Shown here: positions 24,662 to 31,730 of the stretch, piece by piece | Layout of the letters: each line of letters opens with the position of its first letter | Position numbering within the stretch: position 1 is the stretch's first letter | NCBI GenBank assembly: GCA_030922375.1 | Contig: JAVEPB010000225.1 | Coordinates: forward strand, 1-42,656 | Reading direction: 5' to 3' | Source of the DNA: a bacterium | GTDB lineage: Bacteria; UBA8248 | DNA length: 42,656 nucleotides | Program-made: the position numbers and the translations under genes | The notes under the pieces: generated by a model | What the model was told of the DNA's origin: nothing | Databases searched by the model: none | The model's input: only the letters and a program-made list of their open reading frames with translations

Positions 24662-24802
24662 ATGGAATGGATCGCATGGAGTGTTTTCATCGTTGCTTTT
24701 ACGCTGGCCTGTGTGATCGCCGGCGGGGTGGACGAAGAGCCGAGGAGCTCGATTGAAACGAAAAGATTTTTGGCCAGCAGCGGCTATCTGCCGCTGGGCT
24801 GA
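24662..24802 (+). CDS. Membrane peptide, 46 residues, sigma-54 operon gene 2
   Basis: A short gene with ATG 24662 and TGA 24800-24802, preceded by GGGAGAGGGAGA. The product starts MEWIAWSVFIVAFTLACVIAGG, a single membrane helix. A 25-residue hydrophilic tail follows (VDEEPRSSIETKRFLASSG) and ends YLPLG. No family recognised. It lies between the 86-residue membrane protein and the universal stress protein, so co-expression from the sigma-54 promoter is likely. Its tail and that of its neighbour could form a small membrane complex; this is inference only. Confidence 0.62.
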   Translation: MEWIAWSVFIVAFTLACVIAGGVDEEPRSSIETKRFLASSGYLPLG

Positions 24803-24865
24803 GTTTCGTTTTTCAAATCAACGAATATCCGGCTCTGATTTCGGGCCGGCCATAAGGAGTAAATC

Positions 24866-25333
24866 ATGTATTTGAATGTTCTGGTTCCGCTGGATGGCTC
24901 CGAGAACTCCGAGTCGGCGATCGAGGAGGCTCTCGAGCTCGCGTCGTCCATGAAGTCCGTTCACCTGATGCTCGTTGAAAATACTGCCTATCAAACGCGC
25001 CAGCTCGAGGGATTTACTTTTTACGTGGACAAATATATGGAAATCCGCAAACAGTCGGGAATGGACTACCTCGCCCCCTTCAAGGAGAAACTCGAAGCGG
25101 CCGGTCTCAAAGTGACCGTGGAGGTGGGATTCGGCGATCCGGTCCCCGTCATCGAGAAAGCGGCGAATCGGCTCCGGACCGACATGGTGATCCTCGGCGG
25201 AAACAGCGGCGGGTGGCTGGAGCGCCACGTCGGCCTCGCGAAGTACGGCCGCCGGCTGAGTCAGAAACTGAGCTCGACCGTCCTCACCGTCCAGCCCAAG
25301 GACAGGAAAGAAAAAGTGCCGGAAGCGGCGTAA
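24866..25333 (+). CDS. Universal stress protein (UspA family)
   Basis: A 155-residue single Usp domain. NVLVPLDGSENSESAIEEALELA is the usual first strand and helix, and VEVGFGDPVPVIEKAANRLRTDMVILGG leads into the nucleotide loop. That loop reads GGNSGGWLERHVGLAKYGRRLSQKLSS rather than the standard G-x2-G-x9-G-(S/T). The first glycines are kept, but the Ser/Thr after the last glycine is replaced, so ATP binding may be weakened or lost. A 15-residue Lys-rich tail follows. It is the third gene after the sigma-54 promoter, 63 bases after the membrane peptide. A bidirectional terminator follows. Confidence 0.88.
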   Translation: MYLNVLVPLDGSENSESAIEEALELASSMKSVHLMLVENTAYQTRQLEGFTFYVDKYMEIRKQSGMDYLAPFKEKLEAAGLKVTVEVGFGDPVPVIEKAANRLRTDMVILGGNSGGWLERHVGLAKYGRRLSQKLSSTVLTVQPKDRKEKVPEAA

Positions 25334-25351
25334 ACGAACTCTAAAATAAAT

Positions 25352-25385
25352 AAAAAAGCGGCTCCGAAACCGGGACCGCTTTTTT
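25352..25385. terminator. Bidirectional intrinsic terminator
   Basis: AAAAAAGCGG (25352-25361) and CCGCTTTTTT (25376-25385) pair perfectly over 10 bases, giving a U-tract in both directions. It ends the sigma-54 operon on the plus strand and the mmgE-family gene on the minus strand, whose stop codon overlaps it. Confidence 0.85.
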
Positions 25386-26799
25386 ATTTTTCGGCCTCTC
25401 GCAAAATAACGGTCAGCGGATCGACCCGATCAAGCTTCTCAAGGCCCAGTATGATGTCCATCGCCTCCCCGGCCCGGGAGGGGGGAAGGCTGCGCCGGGC
25501 GTTGTCCATGAATTTTCCGCATATATCCTCCGCCGAGATGGGATTCTCCGGGCAGCCGCGCTGGTGTTTTTCTTCGGCGGCGAGCGTTTCTCCTCCCTTG
25601 AGTCGAACCTCGATTTTTCCGGGCAAAAAACGGGGAAAATCCTGGGTATCGTCCTGGCGGTATTCCACCTTACCCGCGACATCGAGAACACGCTCCTCCC
25701 GAACAGCCTCGTCGGTGAATTCATCGACCCCGCAACGTCCTCTGACAAAGATATTGCCGAGACAATAGGGGAGCGAAAATTTTCCCTCGTAGGAGGTGCG
25801 GGGCCGTCGCTTCGCCTCGATGGGGTCGAGCACCAGATCGATCGCTCCCTTGGCGGCATGGCAGACGATGGATTCGATCTTTTCCGACTCAAAACCCTTC
25901 TCCCGCCGAACGGTTTGGGCCGCGTCGAGAAAGGCGTGAATCACATGGCCGCACGGATAGGGTTTATAGGCGGTGGCCAGTGTCTCCCAGCGATGGCCGA
26001 GCCCATCGGTGAGGGCGGCGGCGTTGAACGGCTCGTCGCCCAGATGGCTCCTGAGCAGGCCGAAGCGGCCCTCTAAAACCGTGGCGGGGCCGCCGAAATC
26101 CCCTCCGGCGAGTATGGTCGCCATGATTCCCGAGTGTGCCGCCCAGCCCGGATGCAGCGCCTTCACGGGGCTTCCATCCTCCAGATACTCGAAAAGACCC
26201 GCCGCCTGGCTTCCGCAAATTCCGAGGGTGGAGACCAGCCTGCGACCGCTCAAGCTGGCCATGGGTCCGTAGGCCAGGGCGGCGCCGAAAGCGCCAGCGA
26301 TGGCGGTCATGTGGAAACCCCGGGCGTGAAACGCGCCGGGCGCGGCGAGCCCGATCCGGATGGTGGCCTCGAAAGCTGCGATCATCGAACGCAGCATTTC
26401 GCGCCCGTTTCTCCTGAACCCCTCGGCGGCGGCGAGCGCGGGGGGGACGATGGGCGCCGCCGTGTGAATGATGGATTCGGTATGGGTGTCGTCGAAATCG
26501 AGCGAGTGGCCGAGCGCGGCGTTGAGAAAAGCCGCGCTCGCCGCCGGCATCTTCCGCGTCTCGCCCACCGCGCTGCAGGGCCCGGTGTCGATCTTCCCTC
26601 CGCCCTGGCCGTCGAAGGCCCGCGCCGCAGCCCGGAGGGAGGCGTCGATGGGGTCGGCCCGCGCGGCGAGCGAAATGCCGAGAAGGTCGAGCGTAAGCAG
26701 TTTGGCCTTATCGATGACCTCGGGCGGGATATCCTCGAAGCGAAGCGACTCGGAAAACCGGCAGAGCGTTTCGCTCGCGGTGGCGGCGGGGGCTGTCAT
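25384..26799 (-). CDS. MmgE/PrpD family protein
   Basis: A 471-residue member of the family that includes 2-methylcitrate dehydratase (PrpD), aconitate-related decarboxylases and iminodisuccinate epimerase. It shows ALGHSLDFDDTHTESIIHTAAPIVPPALA near 95-125, GAFHARGFHMTAIAGAFGAALA, the ALHPGWAAHSGIMATILA motif near 215, and YKPYPCGHVIHAFLDA near 285. These are all conserved family blocks. Substrate is not clear from sequence. A separate methylisocitrate-lyase-like gene sits 12 kb away, so a methylcitrate role is possible but unsupported by linkage. GAGGA precedes the ATG. Transcription ends at the shared terminator. Confidence 0.88.
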   Translation of the reverse strand: MTAPAATASETLCRFSESLRFEDIPPEVIDKAKLLTLDLLGISLAARADPIDASLRAAARAFDGQGGGKIDTGPCSAVGETRKMPAASAAFLNAALGHSLDFDDTHTESIIHTAAPIVPPALAAAEGFRRNGREMLRSMIAAFEATIRIGLAAPGAFHARGFHMTAIAGAFGAALAYGPMASLSGRRLVSTLGICGSQAAGLFEYLEDGSPVKALHPGWAAHSGIMATILAGGDFGGPATVLEGRFGLLRSHLGDEPFNAAALTDGLGHRWETLATAYKPYPCGHVIHAFLDAAQTVRREKGFESEKIESIVCHAAKGAIDLVLDPIEAKRRPRTSYEGKFSLPYCLGNIFVRGRCGVDEFTDEAVREERVLDVAGKVEYRQDDTQDFPRFLPGKIEVRLKGGETLAAEEKHQRGCPENPISAEDICGKFMDNARRSLPPSRAGEAMDIILGLEKLDRVDPLTVILREAEK

Positions 26800-26900
26800 C
26801 TGGGGTCCTCATTATGGGAATGGGGGATGTATGTCCGGCCGGGCCGATATGAAGGAATCATACCGGATTTGAATGGGGGCCTCGATCAGCCCCTCGAAGC

Positions 26901-26923
26901 GAAGTCGTCTCGCTTCACACTCG
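26901..26923. repeat. GAAGYC-type dispersed repeat, copy 1
   Basis: GAAGTCGTCTCGCTTCACACTCG. This is the leftmost of four related copies; the other three are clustered at 29110-29205. It lies between the mmgE-family and hupE-like genes. Confidence 0.45.
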
Positions 26924-26948
26924 ACGCCACCTGCGATTTGGCAGCATC

Positions 26949-26969
26949 TCCCGTGGCGAACGACCCCAA
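26949..26969. repeat. 21-bp direct repeat flanking the hupE cassette, left copy
   Basis: TCCCGTGGC followed by GAACGACCCCAA. The right copy at 28438-28458 differs only by C to T at the ninth base (20 of 21 identical). Together they bracket the hupE-like gene and its partner and nothing else. Confidence 0.6.
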
Positions 26970-27056
26970 CTCCCGGGGAGGAAAATCAGGCCGGAGTTTG
27001 CTAGGTTGAGAGCGTTGCCGTTTATTTCAGTATTCGAAAGCGAAAAGGAAGGCCCG

Positions 27057-27782
27057 ATGATTATCCCGCGGCGTGGGGCTTGGCGCCAATTGGCCCTAAG
27101 GCTCTCCGGATTATTTTTATTTTCCGCAGGCGCATGCCTTTTCTTGTTGTCTGAAGCCATCGCCCACGGGGTACCCCCGGGCGACAAGGGATTCATCCAG
27201 GAAACCGCCGGAGTGATTCTGATTCCGTTCATCTATCTCGGCGCCAAACACATGGTGACTGGCTACGATCACCTTCTCTTCTTGTTGGGGGTGATCTTCT
27301 TTCTCCACCGGATGAAGGATGTCGGTCTTTACGTCTCTCTCTTCGCCATCGGGCATACGGTGACCCTCCTCTCAGGCGTTTTCTTCGGCATCGGTATCAA
27401 CGCCTACTTGATCGACACCATCATCGGCTTGTCGGTGGTCTATAAGGCGCTGGACAATATGGGGGCTTACCGCCGCTGGTTCGGTTTCCAGCCCGACACT
27501 AAGAGCGCCACGCTCATCTTCGGCCTGTTCCACGGGTTCGGCCTCGCGACCAAGCTCCAGGAGTTCAAGCTCTCTCCGGATGGATTGTTCGTCAATCTCG
27601 TCGCTTTCAACGTCGGCGTCGATCTTGGCCAGCTTCTCGCCCTTGGCGCGATTCTAATCGCGATGGGGTTCTGGCGCGGGACGCCGAGCTTTTGGCGTCA
27701 TGCCTACGGCGTAAACGCCGCCATCATGGCCGCGGGCTTCGTCCTCATGGGCTACCAGCTCACTGGATTTTTCATCTCCTGA
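27057..27782 (+). CDS. HupE/UreJ-like membrane protein
   Basis: A 241-residue polytopic inner-membrane protein with about seven helices. After an N-terminal hydrophobic segment that resembles a signal anchor, it shows the family marks VTGYDHLLFLLGVIFFL, FAIGHTVTLL, FGLFHGFGLATKL and FNVGVDLGQLLAL. These histidines and acidic residues recall the HupE/UreJ metal-permease family, whose better-studied members move nickel or cobalt. No hydrogenase or urease gene is present, so the metal is unknown. I chose ATG 27057 because AAAAGGAAGG is just upstream; the in-frame start at 27006 has no binding site. It pairs with the downstream anchor protein, 18 bases away. Confidence 0.82.
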   Translation: MIIPRRGAWRQLALRLSGLFLFSAGACLFLLSEAIAHGVPPGDKGFIQETAGVILIPFIYLGAKHMVTGYDHLLFLLGVIFFLHRMKDVGLYVSLFAIGHTVTLLSGVFFGIGINAYLIDTIIGLSVVYKALDNMGAYRRWFGFQPDTKSATLIFGLFHGFGLATKLQEFKLSPDGLFVNLVAFNVGVDLGQLLALGAILIAMGFWRGTPSFWRHAYGVNAAIMAAGFVLMGYQLTGFFIS

Positions 27783-27800
27783 CCCGAAGGATAACGAACC

Positions 27801-28406
27801 ATGTTCGACGAAAATAAACCCACCGCCGACGAGTTGCCCTCCACCCGTCAGTTGATTCGCTCCACCTTGATTGCACTGGAGGTCGCTATCGTCATCCTCG
27901 TCGTAGCCGTCCTGCCCGCCGAGTATGCGGTTGACCCCACGGGCATCGGGCGCGTTTTGGGCCTTACCCAAATGGGTGAAATCAAGGTTCACGCCCAAGA
28001 AGCCACCGGCGAGGGGGGCCCCGCCCCCGCGCACGAAACTCCGGCCAAATGGATTCCCCAGGCGATGAGGATTGTGCCCCCCGAAAAAACGGACGAGATG
28101 ACGATCGCTCTCAGGCCGGGCCAGGGCACGGAAGTAAAAGTGGAGATGGACAAGGGAACCCGGGTCGATTATCGCTGGAGCGCGAATGGCGGCGAGTTGC
28201 TCTACGATACCCACGGAGAGCCCCATAGCGGCCCGAAAAATTTTTCTCACGGATACGGCAAGGGCAGCGCACCGCGAGACGAAGGGGTTCTTGAAGCCCG
28301 CTTTGACGGACATCACGGCTGGTACTGGAAAAACACCACGAAGAAGCTCCTGAAAGTCACCTTGCGAGTGAAGGGAAGGTACAGAGCCTTGAAGCGCCTC
28401 TTCTGA
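27801..28406 (+). CDS. Membrane-anchored protein paired with the HupE-like permease
   Basis: A 201-residue protein with one N-terminal membrane helix at about 20-42 (LIRSTLIALEVAIVILVVAV) and a large extracytoplasmic part. The distal half is beta-rich (TIALRPGQGTEVKVEMDKGTRVDYRW). It has a His-rich cluster with DTHGEPHSGPKNFSHGYGKG and DGHHGWYWKN that could bind metal. HupE-like genes are often followed by such an anchor protein of unknown function; I rely on that general pattern and on the context. Starts 18 bases after the permease, so co-translation is likely. Confidence 0.68.
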   Translation: MFDENKPTADELPSTRQLIRSTLIALEVAIVILVVAVLPAEYAVDPTGIGRVLGLTQMGEIKVHAQEATGEGGPAPAHETPAKWIPQAMRIVPPEKTDEMTIALRPGQGTEVKVEMDKGTRVDYRWSANGGELLYDTHGEPHSGPKNFSHGYGKGSAPRDEGVLEARFDGHHGWYWKNTTKKLLKVTLRVKGRYRALKRLF

Positions 28407-28437
28407 AATTTTTGCCTTGACGCTGTTTCGCGGTCTT

Positions 28438-28458
28438 TCCCGTGGTGAACGACCCCAA
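28438..28458. repeat. 21-bp direct repeat flanking the hupE cassette, right copy
   Basis: TCCCGTGGT followed by GAACGACCCCAA, 32 bases after the anchor-protein stop. Pairs with 26949-26969. Confidence 0.6.
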
Positions 28459-28567
28459 ATCTCCCAAAAGGGCCAATAGACCGGATTTAAAAGAAGAAGA
28501 GTGTTGCCGCATCATTCCGGATTCAATGAATTATCGTCAAATAGCCCCACTCCCCCCGAATTATTGG

Positions 28568-28627
28568 TTGACACCCATCCGAGCGGTTCCTAAATTATTA
28601 TTAGATTATTAGAATAGTACGTATTCT
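28568..28627 (+). promoter_or_regulatory. Strong sigma-70 type promoter with adjacent palindrome
   Basis: TTGACA (28568-28573), exact 17-base spacer, TAAATT (28591-28596), start expected near 28603. Directly downstream AGAATA-gtacg-TATTCT (28611-28627) is a perfect 6-bp inverted repeat in operator position. The next start codon is about 300 bases further, so the transcript has a long leader or is itself a small RNA. Confidence 0.62.
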
Positions 28628-28900
28628 TGGCCGCCGCGGGCGGAAGCAATGCGAATAGCCAGGAAGGAGATTCTGAAGCGTCCCTGACGTCCCCCCGCCT
28701 CGGGGGTGTGTATGGTCGTTCGGGGAAGTTTTCGCCGGGCCAATATGGTACGCGCAGGACCGGATGCCCGCACAAGAAAATCATTTGAAACGTCAAAAAT
28801 GAATCCGAAAGCGTTCTGCTGAGGATACCCCGTAAGCGCACCGGAACCACTCGGAAAAGGATTTCATGGACTTCCTCAGCGGATAAAGAGGGGACCAAAA

Positions 28901-28984
28901 ATGAAATCGGACATCGGGATCACCATCATCGTCGTATTGGCCATGGCGCTTATCGGCGGGGTGGTTATGTGGCTTAACGCCTGA
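28901..28984 (+). CDS. Membrane mini-protein, 27 residues
   Basis: ATG 28901 to TGA 28982-28984, preceded by AGAGGGGACC. The product begins MKSDIGITIIVVLAMALIGG and ends VVMWLNA, essentially one membrane helix. No family recognised. It lies downstream of the isolated promoter at 28568 and upstream of a terminator-like hairpin. The hydrophobic composition and binding site support it as a real gene, but such short frames can arise by chance. If real, it may be a regulatory peptide of the neighbouring permease. Confidence 0.42.
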   Translation: MKSDIGITIIVVLAMALIGGVVMWLNA

Positions 28985-29009
28985 AAAAAAGATTGACCAG
29001 CCGTCAATC
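28984..29009 (-). terminator. Terminator-like hairpin reading leftward
   Basis: GATTGAC (28991-28997), five-base loop, GTCAATC (29003-29009), preceded on the plus strand by seven A. Read on the minus strand this is a 7-bp stem with a run of seven U, an intrinsic terminator for a leftward transcript. No minus-strand gene is evident to its right, so it may end an antisense or small RNA. Confidence 0.45.
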
Positions 29010-29109
29010 AGCCTCCTGAAGCATCCTTCCTCCGGGTGACCATGCTGCCACCCGCCGGCCGGGAGTGCGCGCGGCCCCGGCGCGGCGCCCGTAATATCTC
29101 GCCCACAAC

Positions 29110-29205
29110 GAAGCCGTCTCGCTTCACTCTGATTACAAGCCATCTCGCTCTTCACTCGGGGGTCTTCCCGCCTTGGCCGGGGGAAGCCATCTAGCTCTTC
29201 ACTCG
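29110..29205. repeat. GAAGCC-type dispersed repeat, copies 2-4
   Basis: Three copies in 96 bases: 29110-29129 (GAAGCCGTCTCGCTTCACTC), 29137-29158 and 29183-29205, sharing AAGCC-(A/G)-TCT-(C/A)-GCT-(C)-TTCACTCG. With copy 1 at 26901-26923 they bracket the hupE cassette and mini-protein. The region 28985-29279 holds no gene. Confidence 0.5.
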
Positions 29206-29279
29206 AAGCCTACCCCCTCTCTCGTTCATCCGGCGGGGCTGGTATGATGAATCCACACCAACTTTGAAAGGAATGCGGA

Positions 29280-30176
29280 TTGCGACTAGTGATTTTGTGC
29301 CGCGACGAAACCCTGCACGGGGTTCGGCGTATTACCGAGGAGAGCCGGAGGCGGCGTCACCGGGTACGGGTACTCGACCCCTACCGGTTTTTGCTCAAGG
29401 TGGACGGCGGCGGGATCGGCCTCGAGTTCAAGGGCAAGCCCTTCACCGGGGGGGATGTTTTCATGGCCCGCCTCGGGGCCGGAATATCAGAGCACTCCCT
29501 CGCCCTCGTCCGCCATCTGGGCGCCTCGGGCGCTCTGGTGATCAACCCGGCCGGGTCCCTCGAGTCGGCGCGCGACAAGCTGCGCTCGGTTCAGCTCCTC
29601 GCCCGGAACGGAATATCCACCCCCCGCACCGCGTTTGCGCCGGACCCCTCTTATCTCCCCCGCGCGCTCGAGGCGGTGGGCGGGCCGCCGGTGGTGATGA
29701 AGCTGCCGCGAAGCACGCAGGGGCGGGGGGTGATGCTGGCGCGAAGCCACGAGGAGGCGCAGTCGATCGCGGACGCGATGTGGGCAATAGAGCGCGATGT
29801 CATCGTCCAGGAGTTCGTCGGCGAGGCCAGGGGTTCGGACCTGCGGGTGATGGTCATCGGGGACGAGGCGATCGGGGCGGTGCGCCGCCGGGCGCCGAAA
29901 GGGGATTTTCGCTCCAACCTTCACCGGGGCGGGTCGTCCCGGCAGGCGCGGCTGACCCGGCGGGCGGCCGCTCTGGCCGAGCGGGCGGCTGGGGTCTGCG
30001 GCCTCGATATCGCCGGGGTGGATCTTCTGGAGACGAAAAGCGGGCCGTTGGTTTTGGAGGTGAACGCCGCGCCTGGATTCGAGGGGTTCGAGCGGGCGGG
30101 GGAGCGTGGGGTCGCCGCCCGGATAGTGGAATATCTTGAGGAGCGATGGCGGGCCCACCGCGCCGCCGGCCGATAA
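29280..30176 (+). CDS. rimK: RimK-type ATP-grasp glutamate ligase
   Basis: ATP-grasp enzyme that in E. coli adds glutamates to the C-terminus of ribosomal protein S6 and makes poly-alpha-glutamate. The 298-residue protein matches E. coli RimK along its length. It has an N-terminal VILCRDETLHGVRRITEE, then LVINPAGSLESARDKLRSVQLLARNGI, VVMKLPRSTQGRGVMLA (ATP loop), and VIVQEFVGEARGSDLRVMVIG. RRAPKGDFRSNLHRGGSS and GPLVLEVNAAPGFEGFE (metal ligands Glu and Asn) complete the core. TTG 29280 follows AAAGGA at 7 bases. It lies 150 bases before proA, another glutamate-using gene; a promoter for proA separates them. Confidence 0.9.
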   Translation: MRLVILCRDETLHGVRRITEESRRRRHRVRVLDPYRFLLKVDGGGIGLEFKGKPFTGGDVFMARLGAGISEHSLALVRHLGASGALVINPAGSLESARDKLRSVQLLARNGISTPRTAFAPDPSYLPRALEAVGGPPVVMKLPRSTQGRGVMLARSHEEAQSIADAMWAIERDVIVQEFVGEARGSDLRVMVIGDEAIGAVRRRAPKGDFRSNLHRGGSSRQARLTRRAAALAERAAGVCGLDIAGVDLLETKSGPLVLEVNAAPGFEGFERAGERGVAARIVEYLEERWRAHRAAGR

Positions 30177-30177
30177 T

Positions 30178-30206
30178 TTGCGGGGCCCCGCCCCTGGCCC
30201 TATAAT
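30178..30206 (+). promoter_or_regulatory. Sigma-70 type promoter of proA
   Basis: TTGCGG (30178-30183), exact 17-base spacer, perfect TATAAT (30201-30206), starting right after the rimK stop. A second TATAAT lies at 30256-30261 without a good -35. Leader length to the proA ATG is about 115 bases. Confidence 0.62.
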
Positions 30207-30262
30207 CCGCCCCTGCCCGAGGATAGCTGCCCAAAGGCAACTTACCGGCGGGAACTATAATC

Positions 30263-30281
30263 CGGCCCGACAGGCGGGCCG
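30263..30281 (+). other. Perfect hairpin in the proA leader
   Basis: CGGCCCG, loop ACAGG, CGGGCCG: a 7-bp GC stem 47 bases before the proA start. No U-tract follows. It overlaps the position just after the second TATAAT box, so it could be a leader structure or an attenuator remnant. Confidence 0.4.
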
Positions 30282-30328
30282 ATGCCGGTTATTTCGTGAA
30301 TCGTATCGGTTTTTAGACGGGGTTTTGG

Positions 30329-31684
30329 ATGGCGGATATTAACGCAATTTGCGCCGCGGCCCGGGAGGCCGCTCTGGCCTTGGCGCCGATGCCGGAGGAG
30401 GCGCGAAACCGTGCTCTCGAGGCGATGGCGGCGGCGCTTGAGGCGGAATCCGCGGCCATCGTCGAAGCCAATGCGGCCGATCTCGCTGCGGCCGAAAAGG
30501 CGGTGGCGGCGGGAGAGATGGGCGAGCCTCTTCTCAAGCGGCTGGCGGTGACCGAGGCCAAGGCCGGCGAAATGGCCAGAGGTGTCCGGGCCGTGGCGGC
30601 CCTTCCCGACCCGATTGGGCGGGCCAGCTTCGCCATGCTCATGGACGAGGGGCTCCGCCTGACCCGGGTGGCCTGTCCACTCGGCGTCGTCGCCGCGATT
30701 TTCGAGTCTCGCCCGGACGCCCTGGTGCAGATTGCCTCGCTATGCGTCAAATCCGGCAATGCCGTTATCCTGAAGGGGGGCCGGGAGGCGCTCTATAGCA
30801 ACCGGGCGCTCGTCGATATTCTTCGCCGGGCGATTTCGGGTCATGTTCCAGAAGATGCCGTGCAGCAGGTCGAGGCGCGCGAGGATGTCGGCGCGCTGCT
30901 CTCGCGGGACGAGTCCATCGACATGATCATCCCCCGGGGCGGTAATGAGTTCGTGGCCCACATCAAGGCGAACTCGCGAATCCCGGTGCTCGGGCATGCC
31001 GACGGGATATGCCATCTCTTCGTCGACCGGGCCGCCGACACCGACATGGCGGTGAATCTGGCGGTGGACTCGAAGACGCAGTACGTCGCCGTTTGCAACG
31101 CGATAGAAACGCTGCTTGTCCACCGGGAGGCGGCCGAGAAGTTTTTGCCCGTGGCCGCCAAGGCCCTCAGGGACAAGGGAGTGGAGCTGAGGGGCTGCGA
31201 GCGAACCAGAGAAATTATCCCGGACGCGGCGGCGGCCACCGAGGAAGACTGGACCAGCGAATATCTCGATAAAATAATCGCGACACGGGTGGTGGCGGAC
31301 CTCGACGAGGCGATTGGACATATCAATAAATACGGGTCGCGCCATACCGAGGCCATCGTCACCGCCGACGAAGGCGCCGCGCGCGTCTTTCTTCAGCGGG
31401 TGGACGCGGCGACCGTGATGTGGAACGCCTCGACGCGGTTCGCCGACGGCTACCGCTTTGGCCTGGGCGCGGAGGTGGGAATCGCCACCGACAAGATTCA
31501 CGCCCGCGGCCCGGTGGGTCTTGAGGGATTGGTGATCTATAAATACCATCTCATCGGCGAGGGCCAGATGGTCTCGGAGTATGAGGGCGAAGGGGCGCGG
31601 CCGTTTCTTCACCAGCCGATCTCTCAACCTCACTCCTCGGCACCCAGCTCCTCCGCGCCCGATTCATCCCGGCGAGATGGCTGA
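30329..31684 (+). CDS. proA: Gamma-glutamyl phosphate reductase
   Basis: Reduces L-glutamyl 5-phosphate to glutamate 5-semialdehyde with NADPH, the second step of proline synthesis. The 451-residue aldehyde-dehydrogenase-fold protein has PLGVVAAIFESRPDALVQIASL, SGNAVILKGGREALYSN and the IIPRGGNEFV segment. VLGHADGICHLFVD precedes the catalytic Cys in YVAVCNAIETLLVH. The C-terminal part has NKYGSRHTEAIVT and GLGAEVGIATDKIHARGPVG. A 27-residue Ser/Pro-rich tail (SQPHSSAPSSSAPDSS) extends beyond the usual 415-420 residues. No proB is in the window. Confidence 0.96.
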   Translation: MADINAICAAAREAALALAPMPEEARNRALEAMAAALEAESAAIVEANAADLAAAEKAVAAGEMGEPLLKRLAVTEAKAGEMARGVRAVAALPDPIGRASFAMLMDEGLRLTRVACPLGVVAAIFESRPDALVQIASLCVKSGNAVILKGGREALYSNRALVDILRRAISGHVPEDAVQQVEAREDVGALLSRDESIDMIIPRGGNEFVAHIKANSRIPVLGHADGICHLFVDRAADTDMAVNLAVDSKTQYVAVCNAIETLLVHREAAEKFLPVAAKALRDKGVELRGCERTREIIPDAAAATEEDWTSEYLDKIIATRVVADLDEAIGHINKYGSRHTEAIVTADEGAARVFLQRVDAATVMWNASTRFADGYRFGLGAEVGIATDKIHARGPVGLEGLVIYKYHLIGEGQMVSEYEGEGARPFLHQPISQPHSSAPSSSAPDSSRRDG

Positions 31685-31707
31685 ATAATTACCCGGCGAA
31701 TTTGCCG

Positions 31708-31713
31708 TATAAT
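31708..31713 (+). promoter_or_regulatory. TATAAT box upstream of the cytochrome c gene
   Basis: A perfect TATAAT 18 bases before the TTG start at 31731. No good -35 is seen at 17 bases (ATAATT region). The implied leader would be about ten bases and would include most of the AAAGGG binding site only marginally, so this is weak support for an independent promoter. Confidence 0.35.
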
Positions 31714-31730
31714 TTAAAGGGTTCCGAATT

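Larger units (their letters stand above)
28407..28900. other. Intergenic region with an isolated promoter
   Basis: A 494-base region. It contains the right copy of the 21-bp repeat (28438-28458) and a strong promoter with an adjacent palindrome (28568-28627). A GC hairpin CCCCCG-CCT-CGGGGG lies at 28692-28706, and the leader of a 27-codon gene follows. An open frame on the minus strand at 28590-28898 has no ribosome binding site, reads across the promoter and is probably not a gene. A small RNA starting near 28603 is possible. Confidence 0.5.

Noticed and set aside
26134..27009. A 291-codon plus-strand frame opposite the MmgE/PrpD gene
   Set aside because: Antisense to a clear family match, Gly/Arg-rich, no binding site.
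28590..28898. Minus-strand frame of 102 codons
   Set aside because: No ribosome binding site, crosses a good plus-strand promoter and operator, and has no recognisable features.
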